From Actinidia chinensis (Eukaryota > Streptophyta > Magnoliopsida > Ericales > Actinidiaceae), in NCBI GenBank assembly GCA_009663005.1, contig CM018900.1, forward strand, positions 10,632,645-10,647,644: a DNA stretch of 15,000 nt, read 5' to 3'. A program made the translations under genes and the position numbers. This document shows, in pieces, positions 8,418 through 15,000 of this stretch (within the stretch, counting starts at the first letter, position 1; each line of letters opens with the position of its first letter). A model generated the notes under the pieces. It was not told the origin of the DNA. It searched no databases and worked only from the letters and a program-made list of their open reading frames with translations.

Positions 8418-9409
8418 TTCATATATTAATTTACTTTTTGTTTATTAAGCACTGCTTAATACATTTTCCATATTAATATTAGCTACCATTTATGGCCTAA
8501 TGGGCTAATTAAGTGGCTAGGCAGCGGTTGGAACTTGAAGCTAATTAATTTATGGGGGTTTATTGACATTCGTGAGTTGTATTCATTGAATGTACACTAG
8601 AATTAGGTCATGTTGGATTTGGTTTAGACCTAGACTGCTTTGAAAGGGTATTGATTTGTACACACTATTTTTTACTAAAGACACTTATATTTGTTTTTTA
8701 TGTTTATGAAACAAGGTGGTAATAACTTCCTTATCACTTTTTTTAATTAAATAAATTGTCTTTTTATCTTTGACACAACTATTCATTTTCTATATCGAAT
8801 GCATTTGAGGATCCAAAATATCGATTACGACTTAGCAAGTTTGACAAACTTTATGCTAAATTTAGCACAAAATTTGTAGATGTACTACTCTATACTCACT
8901 ATTTTATTACATATTTTAGAAAAGTGGTTTGTTAAAAGAGAAAAGTTAATCTTCAATTATAATTAGACTCAAAGTTGGCTAATATATTGGAGATCAGTAC
9001 TATGGTTTCTGAATTTAGACTAAGAAAAGTTCCTAAAATTTAAAAGGGTTTTGATTTCTGCACTTATTTTTTTTACATTCTACATTCTAAAATTTGTCTC
9101 TATTAATTAAAATTATAAAAATGTCCTCTTTTATATTGACTTTTGAGGGTAATTTTGTAATTTTACTTAATAAAGATAAAAATTTGAAATGTAAAATGTA
9201 AAAAAAAGAGTGTAAAAATCAAAATCCAATTTAAAATAACTAGTTTATTGACTTGAGTGTGTGCATTTTACATAATTAAATAAATTTGAACTTTTTATGT
9301 TAAATTCTGATAACTTTTCTAAATTTAAATTTTGAAATTGTGGTGAATTTTTGGGGTTGTAGTGTTTCTATTGGATGGAAGTAGCATGGTGGAACTAATG
9401 GGAAACCTC
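8418..9409. other. AT-rich intergenic DNA
   Basis: No coding exon, RNA gene or clear repeat boundary is seen. Frames are short in all six readings. Confidence 0.55.
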
Positions 9410-9655
9410 TTATGTATATAATATAGAAAAAATTATATATAAAAAATCAGGATTTAATTATGAGAACAAATTAAATTATACAGTTTTAATTGTAACTAAT
9501 CGAACTCTATAGTTTTAATTATGTAGTAATTTAAATAATTTGCTGGTTTTTGTCTTAACGGAACTAGTTTGAAACGGTAGAGTTTAATTTGTTCTCATAA
9601 TTCAACCATAGAGTATATTATGCAATTTTTCTTATAATATATTATGTATAATTTA
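9410..9655. mobile_element. Long-arm foldback element
   Basis: AATTATGAGAACAAATTAAA (9456-9475) is the exact reverse complement of 9583-9602. Imperfect complementarity extends outward on both sides for roughly 45 bp (TATGTATATAATAT against ATATATTATGTATA) and inward for about 10 bp. The whole 250-bp region could fold into one imperfect hairpin with a loop of about 100 nt. There is no coding capacity. A MITE of unknown superfamily is most likely; such hairpins often produce 24-nt small RNAs. Confidence 0.65.
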
Positions 9656-9725
9656 TATATCTTTCTATGCAAAATGTACTATACTCTACTATTCGTTGAA
9701 TGAATCACAGTACAACCTCGGTTGG

Positions 9726-9823
9726 TCAAGCCGCTGGTTGAACTGTGTTTCTATAATATATATATCTGTCATAGCAAAATATAATATTCGCTTGAGTTCT
9801 ATTGGCTGTGACCAGCGGCTTGA
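9726..9823. repeat. Perfect 13-bp GC-rich inverted repeat
   Basis: TCAAGCCGCTGGT (9726-9738) and ACCAGCGGCTTGA (9811-9823) are exact reverse complements 72 nt apart. The arms are far more GC-rich than the surrounding DNA. The loop is AT-rich and includes ATATATATAT. Pairing does not extend beyond the arms. It could be the ends of a tiny inverted-repeat element or a short hairpin RNA. No known miRNA is recognised. Confidence 0.8.
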
Positions 9824-10576
9824 ATATTTTTATTTTTATACCTGTTCATGGTTCACTTCTTTTGTGGAACCAAACTCATTATTTTAGTCTTTGAAAATTA
9901 AAATGAAAGAGATCATGCTGGTGCTTGTGGGTAAAGTAGTCATCTGAAACTATAAACAATGCCACTTCATTGGGGGGATCGACAAATGGAAGTACAATTA
10001 TATTGATTTTGGTAACAATACCGAGAGGGAGGCATGTGTTCTGCTTCTCTCTCTCTCTCTTGTGTATATTTATATACATAAATACTTTTTTTTTGAGGAG
10101 ATTGGCCATGCCCAATTTTTAGATTCCTTACAAAATTGTGTTGTGTTGCCATATTGCACGAACGTTGTTGAGCTTGCCACATAAAATTATGTATGTTAGT
10201 ATATATGAAATGCACGATGATCGACATGTGTTGAAAACGAATGGTATTAGTACAATAATACTAAATAATTAGAGAAAATTAGTTAGAAAACTACCAAAAA
10301 GAAAGTATATTTGTGGGTCCCATTCATTTTAGTAGCGAGAATTAACCTTAAACCTACACGTCATCTCTTGGAGTATAATTTGTGGGATAAATTTTTTTTG
10401 AGTAGCCTGTATTAATAATTAATGATAATTAAGAGGACATTGCTTTAGAAATACTTAGTAGTAGCATTTTGTGTCTTGAATGTCAAGTGTTTACTTCGTT
10501 TTTTTCACAAGTAACAATAATGAGATATTATTAAATTGAAGCATTTTGCGTTTGATTTCATGTACCCAAATGGTGA
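9824..10576. other. AT-rich intergenic DNA
   Basis: It contains a (TC)n tract at 10046-10060. Antisense frames of 78 and 86 codons cover 9879-10227 but overlap each other in different phases and encode low-complexity sequence from the TC tract, so neither is taken as a gene. Confidence 0.5.
10046..10060 (+). repeat. (TC)7 microsatellite
   Basis: Fifteen bases of alternating T and C without interruption. Confidence 0.9.
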
Positions 10577-10681
10577 TTAGGGTTCGTTTGGCTAGAGGAT
10601 ATGGGAGAGAGATAAATTTTAGAGGGGATAATTTTTAATTTTGTTTGGATACTTTTTAGAATTTGGTGAATAAGGGTGGAT

Positions 10682-10738
<57 letters not shown>

Positions 10739-10771
10739 GATATATTTTATTTTTCTCTCTCTATATATAAA

Positions 10772-10819
<48 letters not shown>

Positions 10820-10862
10820 GATAACTTTTAGTTAAGGTCTAGGCCACCAAAAAATTATTAGT

Positions 10863-10897
<35 letters not shown>

Positions 10898-10966
10898 TCA
10901 TATTCGTCAACCAAACGCCCGGAAAAAAGTTATCCCCTCCAAATCCAATAGCCAAACGACCCCTTA
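10577..10966. mobile_element. Tourist-like (PIF/Harbinger) MITE with TTA target duplication
   Basis: The element runs 10580-10963 (384 bp). Its left end GGGTTCGTTTGGCTA matches the reverse complement of its right end TAGCCAAACGACCCC at 14 of 15 positions. It is flanked on both sides by TTA (10577-10579 and 10964-10966), the 3-bp target duplication of PIF/Harbinger elements. Further inverted complementarity exists inside, around 10672-10720 against 10778-10822, sharing GAGAAACAAAAT. It has no transposase and would need one supplied in trans. Good matching of ends and intact flanks suggest a fairly recent insertion. Confidence 0.85.
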
Positions 10967-11221
10967 GGACCATAACTAATCTAGAGGATAAATTGTAATA
11001 TTCTATTTATGTATTGGGATGCAAGTGTCATTACTAAAGACTTGAGGGGGTCACATGCCCTCAAAGCTGCCTCCGTCCCTTCCCTACAACGCTCTCACAT
11101 AATTTGAACTAGACCTCTTCTATAATCGAAGAGAATTAATCTACGTCCTTGAATAAATGGGTTATTTGCAACACACATTTGGACAAGGGTTTTGTATGCC
11201 CATCACTAGCAAATATGTCTC
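10967..11221. other. Intergenic DNA
   Basis: No gene is seen. A less AT-rich stretch at about 11045-11095 (with CTGCCTCCGTCCCTTCCC) looks like eroded transposon sequence, a guess based on general resemblance only. Confidence 0.4.
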
Positions 11222-11326
11222 CAAATGATAGGATTTGTACTTCTATTTTAACACATAAGATACAACAAATCATCAAATGATAGGATTTGTATTTCTACTT
11301 TAACGCTTAAGAGTGCAACAAATCAT
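11222..11326 (+). repeat. 52/53-bp tandem duplication
   Basis: Two adjacent copies (11222-11273 and 11274-11326) both begin CAAATGATAGGATTTGTA and end CAACAAATCAT. They differ by several substitutions and one indel in the middle, so the duplication is not recent. Confidence 0.9.
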
Positions 11327-11640
11327 CAAACTCAAAATGTCAATCTATATGTTGTTGTGTTATTATGAGTTTTACGACCTCCATTAATTAGGCATGAAAT
11401 TAGAAATATACCAGTTTCTAAGACTTTTGAGTCAAGTATGGCCTAATTTGGATCCGAAATTAGTAAGTATATTATTTTCATTAATAGTGCTATGAACTCA
11501 AAAAAAGGTATCCCCAATAGTATTCTGAAAATAAGTGTATGGTATAGAATGAATTTGATCCACAATTTGATATGTTCTTTCTTTCTTCGTTACATTAAAA
11601 AAACGATCATAAAGTACACCTGCTCAATCGTGTTCACATG

Positions 11641-11720
11641 AAAATTTATTTAGTACTTAAAGGAGCAACGCTTTCTTTTTAAAATTTATTTAGTACTTAA
11701 AGGAGCAACGCTTTCTTTCT
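11641..11720 (+). repeat. 40-bp tandem duplication, nearly perfect
   Basis: Two adjacent 40-bp units (11641-11680 and 11681-11720) match at 39 of 40 positions. The unit contains TTTAGTACTTAAAGGAGC. High identity suggests a recent duplication. It lies about 200 bp beyond the stop codon of the PADRE gene. Confidence 0.95.
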
Positions 11721-11926
11721 CTCGTATGAATAGTGAATTCAATAATCAACGACTCATGATACACACTCTTAAATGAAACCAGTGAACATTGCTCTCAAAA
11801 TTCTCTAAATAATCACCCATAGCTTTTGTAAATTCTTTGTACCATTGATCGCAACACTTGAAAAATCACAAAAATTCATAACACTTGGAATAATTTTGCA
11901 CACCACAACTTAGAAGTTGAGGAGAT

Positions 11927-12439
11927 TCATTTAAACACATTTGCATGACAAGGTGGGGAAATCACCTCTGGAATGGTCTGCAGGGCTGATTTCCAGGGCA
12001 ACTTCTTGAAACCAAAGTCCTCTAGCCCCCAAACCTGACTCAACACCACTACCATCTCCCCATCACTCTCAAACCCCACGTCGCTAGATTCTGGCAGTGG
12101 CCTCCTCCAATTACCGCCTTTATTAACCCCCTTGGGGACTACTATCAGCCCCCTGGCCACTGATGCCCACACCAAACTCTCAAACACTGCATCATCCACG
12201 ACCACCTCTTCCGGCACCAGGAAGTAGTGCCGGTGGCTGCTGAGCTGGCACATGTCCAGCAGGGGCCACTGGTCGGATGACCGGCACGGTATGACCTTGT
12301 GGTCAGGGTACGAAACGATGACGTCCTTTACACGCGTACCTTGGGTGAATTTGAGCAGCTCACCATTTTGTGTCGCCACAAGAATTTGGGTCTTGTTTGA
12401 CGAAAGCTCAGGACAGAGGCAGGAAAGAGAGTCACCCAT
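11927..12439 (-). CDS. PADRE (DUF4228) domain protein
   Basis: This is an intact single-exon gene of 170 codons, ATG at 12439 and TGA at 11927-11929. The start is the natural one because MGDSLSCLCP carries the family's N-terminal glycine with downstream cysteines, fitting myristoylation at G2 and possible palmitoylation at C7 or C9. Residues about 18-100 follow the PADRE pattern: an ILVATQNGELLKFTQGT strand pair, then VKDVIVSYPDHKV, then a PLLDMCQLSSHRHYFLVP block like the family's LxxGxxYFLLP. A C-terminal LPWKSALQTIPE resembles the W-x-P-x-L-x-x-I-x-E motif of many members. Length is normal for the family. PADRE genes are plant-specific and often induced by pathogens or abiotic stress; the biochemical role is unknown. 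The frame is much more GC-rich than the surrounding DNA, supporting real coding selection. Confidence 0.8.
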   Translation of the reverse strand: MGDSLSCLCPELSSNKTQILVATQNGELLKFTQGTRVKDVIVSYPDHKVIPCRSSDQWPLLDMCQLSSHRHYFLVPEEVVVDDAVFESLVWASVARGLIVVPKGVNKGGNWRRPLPESSDVGFESDGEMVVVLSQVWGLEDFGFKKLPWKSALQTIPEVISPPCHANVFK

Positions 12440-13578
12440 TAGTGGTGCGTTTGGTTGATGTTGTTATTTGGGTTTATGATTTATGTATGGACTATGGGCT
12501 GTCCCATTTGAAGCTACGATGATAACAAGAAATATGTTGTGTTGGGAATTCTTGTTTGTGGTAAATTTACCTAGTGACAGAGTCCTCACGGTGACCTTTA
12601 TTTGTGACTTGTGTGCATATGCGAGATGTGTCTGGCTATAAGGTCCAATGTTTTATTTGTTTTGAATTCATGCCTGTATCACCTATATTATTATTGATAG
12701 TGCAATTTAAAATTATGCGGATCGATACCATTACCAATAGCGTAATTTAAAAGCTTGTCTCATGGTGATCTTAATTTGTGTTTGCTTTGGGTTTGTGAAT
12801 TTTGCACGAGAGGGAGGTATATGTGAGATGTATCTAGAGCAATAGGGTCCAATGTTTTAATAAACTTTCAATGATACAATTTTGTTTCGAGATTTCTATA
12901 TTTCAATATTCTCATCATATCGTGTATTAAAATAAAGTTTTGGAAACTGAGGAATGTTTGCGATTGTGCATGCTTCTAGTCAAAATTCTATTTCCTTGGT
13001 TTTTTTCCAACCAACTATTGCAACTTCTAAATAGTAAGTTTACAAAATTTAGAATTTTGAAATTTAGAATTTTATCTGTTTCTGCACTTTGGGGAGGTCG
13101 ATTTAAGCACCTAACAGGTCTCTGAAAACAAACCCAAAATTCCGGAAAATATTTTCAAATTATCGAAATCATTTTTGTACGCAAAAGAAAACTATAATTT
13201 TTTATTTCCAAAAACATGAAAACAGAAACTGAAAAGAACATTGTACATAACAGAGCCTTTTACATTTCCTTATCGACCACGCACAAAGTTGCGCTTTTTA
13301 GACGAGGAATTTTAGTGTAACAAACACACCAATGAACTCAACTCGAGATCATCGAATGCCCATCAGTAATAACCTAAAGGACCCAATAATATTATACTTC
13401 TGGAAAGAAAACAAATATATATACCACCCACGGTGTATTTGTCTCTCGCAAATGTCGTTCTTGATCAGTTCAGTTGATAATTCAAAAAAAAAAAAAAAGA
13501 AAGAACAGAATAATCAGAGCACTACAAAGCCATTAAATCTACAGGCAGCCCACCACCAGAATAGCACATGTTAACCTA
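12440..13578. other. Upstream region of the PADRE gene and intergenic DNA
   Basis: The first 100-200 bp should hold the PADRE promoter and 5' leader, read on the - strand. No strong TATA box is seen; CATAAATC near 12480-12490 is a weak candidate. The rest contains a diverged direct repeat (12581-12860) and an A15-like run at about 13485-13498. Open frames at 12940-13125 and 13332-13574 (+) have no recognisable content. Confidence 0.45.
12581..12860 (+). repeat. Diverged direct repeat upstream of the PADRE gene
   Basis: Copy 1 (about 12581-12656) and copy 2 (about 12756-12860) share blocks in the same order: TC(A/CA)(C/T)GGTGA(C/T)CTT, ATTTGTG, GAGATGT(G/A)TCT, and GGTCCAATGTTTTA. Between them GATAGTGCAATTTAAAA is echoed by CAATAGCGTAATTTAAAAG. 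Spacing differs, so the copies have diverged by indels. Confidence 0.65.
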
Positions 13579-13914
13579 TACTAATCCGTCTCCTCTTAAT
13601 TATCCACTATTCTTTTTTTATCCATCCCTAAATATTTGTTCACTATTCACTTTTGATCTATAAAATATACTAGTATTCTCTTTTCACCTTTTCCTTCTTA
13701 AATTCAAATAATGAAATTAAAACTCCAAATTCCAATAAAATACAATCAATAACAACAAAAAAAAAGAACGACGACATTGGACGCTGAACAAATTTTATTA
13801 CATTCTCAACAAATAAAGTCACTTTGAAAATGAGCATGTATTGAAGGGTAAATTAGGAACGTCAAAAGTTCCCTAATTTTGAAAAGGGACAAATAAAAGG
13901 AGACGGAGGGAGTA
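13579..13914. mobile_element. Stowaway-like (Tc1/Mariner) MITE
   Basis: The element spans 13581-13912 (332 bp) between TA dinucleotides (13579-13580 and 13913-13914), the target duplication of Tc1/Mariner elements. The right end, read inward, begins CTCCCTCCGTCTCC, the classic plant Stowaway terminus. The left end CTAATCCGTCTCCTCTTAAT is a matching but eroded terminus. The interior is AT-rich and non-coding. Confidence 0.85.
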
Positions 13915-14225
13915 CAATTTATCATGGAAAATTTGAAAAAGAAAAATTTACCATTTCAGTGATTTCTCAGAGTGCAATCAACAAGCCAATCCTATCTGTG
14001 AAGCTAGCACAAGTTCTTATTTCTAAAGAAAGATGACTGGTAAACCAGAGACTCAGAGAGAGAGAGAGAGAGAGAGGCTTTGCAATGGCAAAAAAACACT
14101 GAATTTTCCTTATTAATTTCTGCTATGCTGACAATTAATTGATAATAAGTGAAGACTATTGTACACGACACATACAAAAGATGACTCGAAGTTTTGTGAG
14201 TTAAAATATGTAAATATACATGTGT
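13915..14225 (-). other. Putative 3' untranslated region of the ATM-type transporter gene
   Basis: The segment lies directly after the stop codon on the - strand. It contains an (AG)11 tract at 14055-14076 (+ strand). A possible polyadenylation hexamer variant on the - strand, AATAAG near 14112, would place the mRNA end around 14090. No further coding sequence is recognised. Confidence 0.4.
14055..14076 (+). repeat. (AG)11 microsatellite
   Basis: Eleven perfect AG units, read as (CT)11 on the transcript strand of the adjacent transporter gene. Confidence 0.95.
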
Positions 14226-14369
14226 TCATACCAAAACTTTGATGGATGTATCAACTCCATCAGCAGCATTATTTTGCTGCCCCCAGAGCTGGGCATATCG
14301 TCCAGCCTTTGACAAGAGAATTTCATGGGGTCCTTGTTCCACCACCTTGCCATTCTCAAGAACTATAAT
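14226..14369 (-). CDS. ATM3: Last coding exon of mitochondrial ABC transporter ATM1/ATM3 (ABCB7/Atm1 clade), partial
   Basis: Forty-seven codons plus TGA (14226-14228) encode the C-terminal end of the nucleotide-binding domain and tail. IIVLENGKVVEQGPHEILL follows the H-loop and D-E in ABC half-transporters, and GRYAQLWGQQNN matches the plant ATM clade. A 3' splice site on the - strand (TTTTCATCAG, AG at 14371-14370) immediately precedes codon 1, giving a phase-0 join to an upstream exon that should end ...CDE. ATM3 sits in the mitochondrial inner membrane and exports a glutathione-linked persulfide needed for cytosolic Fe-S proteins and Mo cofactor. The larger upstream part of the gene is outside the window. 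A GGTATG donor-like site overlaps the stop region, so an alternative final exon is possible but the tail length fits termination here. ATM1 or ATM2 paralogues cannot be excluded. Confidence 0.82.
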   Translation of the reverse strand: MIVLENGKVVEQGPHEILLSKAGRYAQLWGQQNNAADGVDTSIKVLV

Positions 14370-15000
14370 CTGATGAAAATAAATCAAAGCATCAAAATCA
14401 ATGAAAATAATCAAAAAGATGTCAAAATTATAGAAAGGGAAGCACATAACAATAACAGAGGCAGATTGACAATCCAAACAAAGCTTAATGCATTCCACTT
14501 GGGGACCTAAGTAACCTAATCCGCCTAAGTAGGGCGGTGGATCGCGTGAATTTGCGAATTGAGTGCGAAACACGGTCAAAAGCGTGAATTTGTTTGGCCA
14601 AATATGCAAGTTATAAAACGAATTGACTCTAAACGAGTCATGCACTGCCACATATGCAGAAGACAACGCATGCTAGTGCGCGGCTGGCGCACCTTACGAA
14701 GCTAGGTTTTGCAGCCAGCCTTTATCTACCTATGTTCCTGTATGATAAAGCCACAAATGAATAAGGTTTCTTATATGAAGCCGGAAGCTTGATGCTTTCC
14801 TTTCTACCCGATGTGGGATTGTGTCAACTGAAGAGGATTTCGTGATATAGCACAAAACCAACAAAATAATATCTATAATGAAACTAGATTATATGAACGA
14901 TAGATATTTTGGTATATAAATACTTGATTATGAAAATCTGTAAATATAAACGCTCTCAAGGTACTCTCGACCCCACAAATTTAGAAATTGACGCTCTCAA
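14370..15000 (-). other. Last intron of the ATM-type gene, continuing past the window
   Basis: No preceding exon (expected to encode a HRLTT...CDE-like end) is found, so the intron is at least 631 bp. It contains a GC-rich patch at about 14500-14710 with CCGCC/GGCGG pairing near 14521-14537 and repeated GCGTGAATTTG. On the - strand ATCCCACATCGGG near 14809-14821 is a motif common at plant LTR starts, so part of the intron may be retroelement-derived. ACGCTCTCAA occurs twice near the right edge (from about 14950 and 14991). Confidence 0.55.

Noticed and set aside
9879..10227. Two overlapping antisense frames of 78 and 86 codons
   Set aside because: Different phases over the same DNA, both crossing a (TC)n tract that yields REREREA-type sequence; chance frames.
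12252..12458. + strand frame of 68 codons opposite the PADRE gene
   Set aside because: It is the antisense shadow of the GC-rich PADRE coding sequence.
13332..13574. + strand frame of 80 codons
   Set aside because: Contains a lysine run from the poly-A tract near 13485 and no domain.
14370..14666. N-terminal extension of the open frame upstream of the ATM-type exon
   Set aside because: The frame continues by chance into the intron. Similarity to the ABC transporter begins exactly after the AG acceptor at 14370, and the extension has no similarity to the domain.
1..15000. CRISPR array, rRNA genes or prokaryotic operon
   Set aside because: Repeats present are simple tandem duplications or inverted repeats without regularly spaced unique spacers, and gene structure is eukaryotic.

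Overview
This window looks like nuclear DNA of a flowering plant, most likely a eudicot. It is strongly AT-rich, has (AT)n, (TC)n and (ATAG)n microsatellites, contains several miniature inverted-repeat transposable elements (MITEs), and has split genes. Nothing resembles a prokaryotic operon. Most of the 15 kb is non-coding. I find three well-supported genes, two of them protein-coding and one a microRNA. Nearly all other open frames are chance frames in AT-rich DNA.

Region by region: 1-4500 is intergenic, with a perfect 14-bp inverted repeat (1072-1111), a 19-bp tandem duplication (2389-2426), a foldback structure (2946-3170) and a small MITE-like element (4385-4498). From about 4520 the sequence gains features of a transcription start: a TATA-like box, pyrimidine-rich (TC)n leaders and telo-box motifs. 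At 6321-6515 lies a canonical plant MIR319 hairpin on the + strand. The mature miR319 is on the 3' arm (6484-6504) and its star strand on the 5' arm (about 6334-6354). The sequence up to about 7490 has splice-site-like signals and may be the rest of the primary transcript. From 7587 to 11900 the DNA is intergenic, with at least three inverted-repeat elements (7587-7963, about 9410-9655, 10580-10963) and two tandem duplications.

At 11927-12439 on the - strand is a single-exon gene for a PADRE (DUF4228) family protein of 170 residues. At 14226-14369 on the - strand is the apparent last coding exon of a mitochondrial ABC half-transporter of the ATM1/ATM3 (ABCB7-like) clade. The rest of that gene lies beyond the right edge. 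A Stowaway-like MITE with a TA target duplication (13581-13912) lies downstream of it.

The genes do not form a pathway together. MIR319 controls leaf development through CIN-type TCP mRNAs, PADRE proteins are linked to stress and defence responses, and ATM3 exports a sulfur/glutathione compound needed for cytosolic Fe-S and Mo-cofactor assembly. I found no unknown multi-gene system. The best hidden feature is the MIR319 locus, including its possible leader peptides and the MITE-like repeats on both sides of it.
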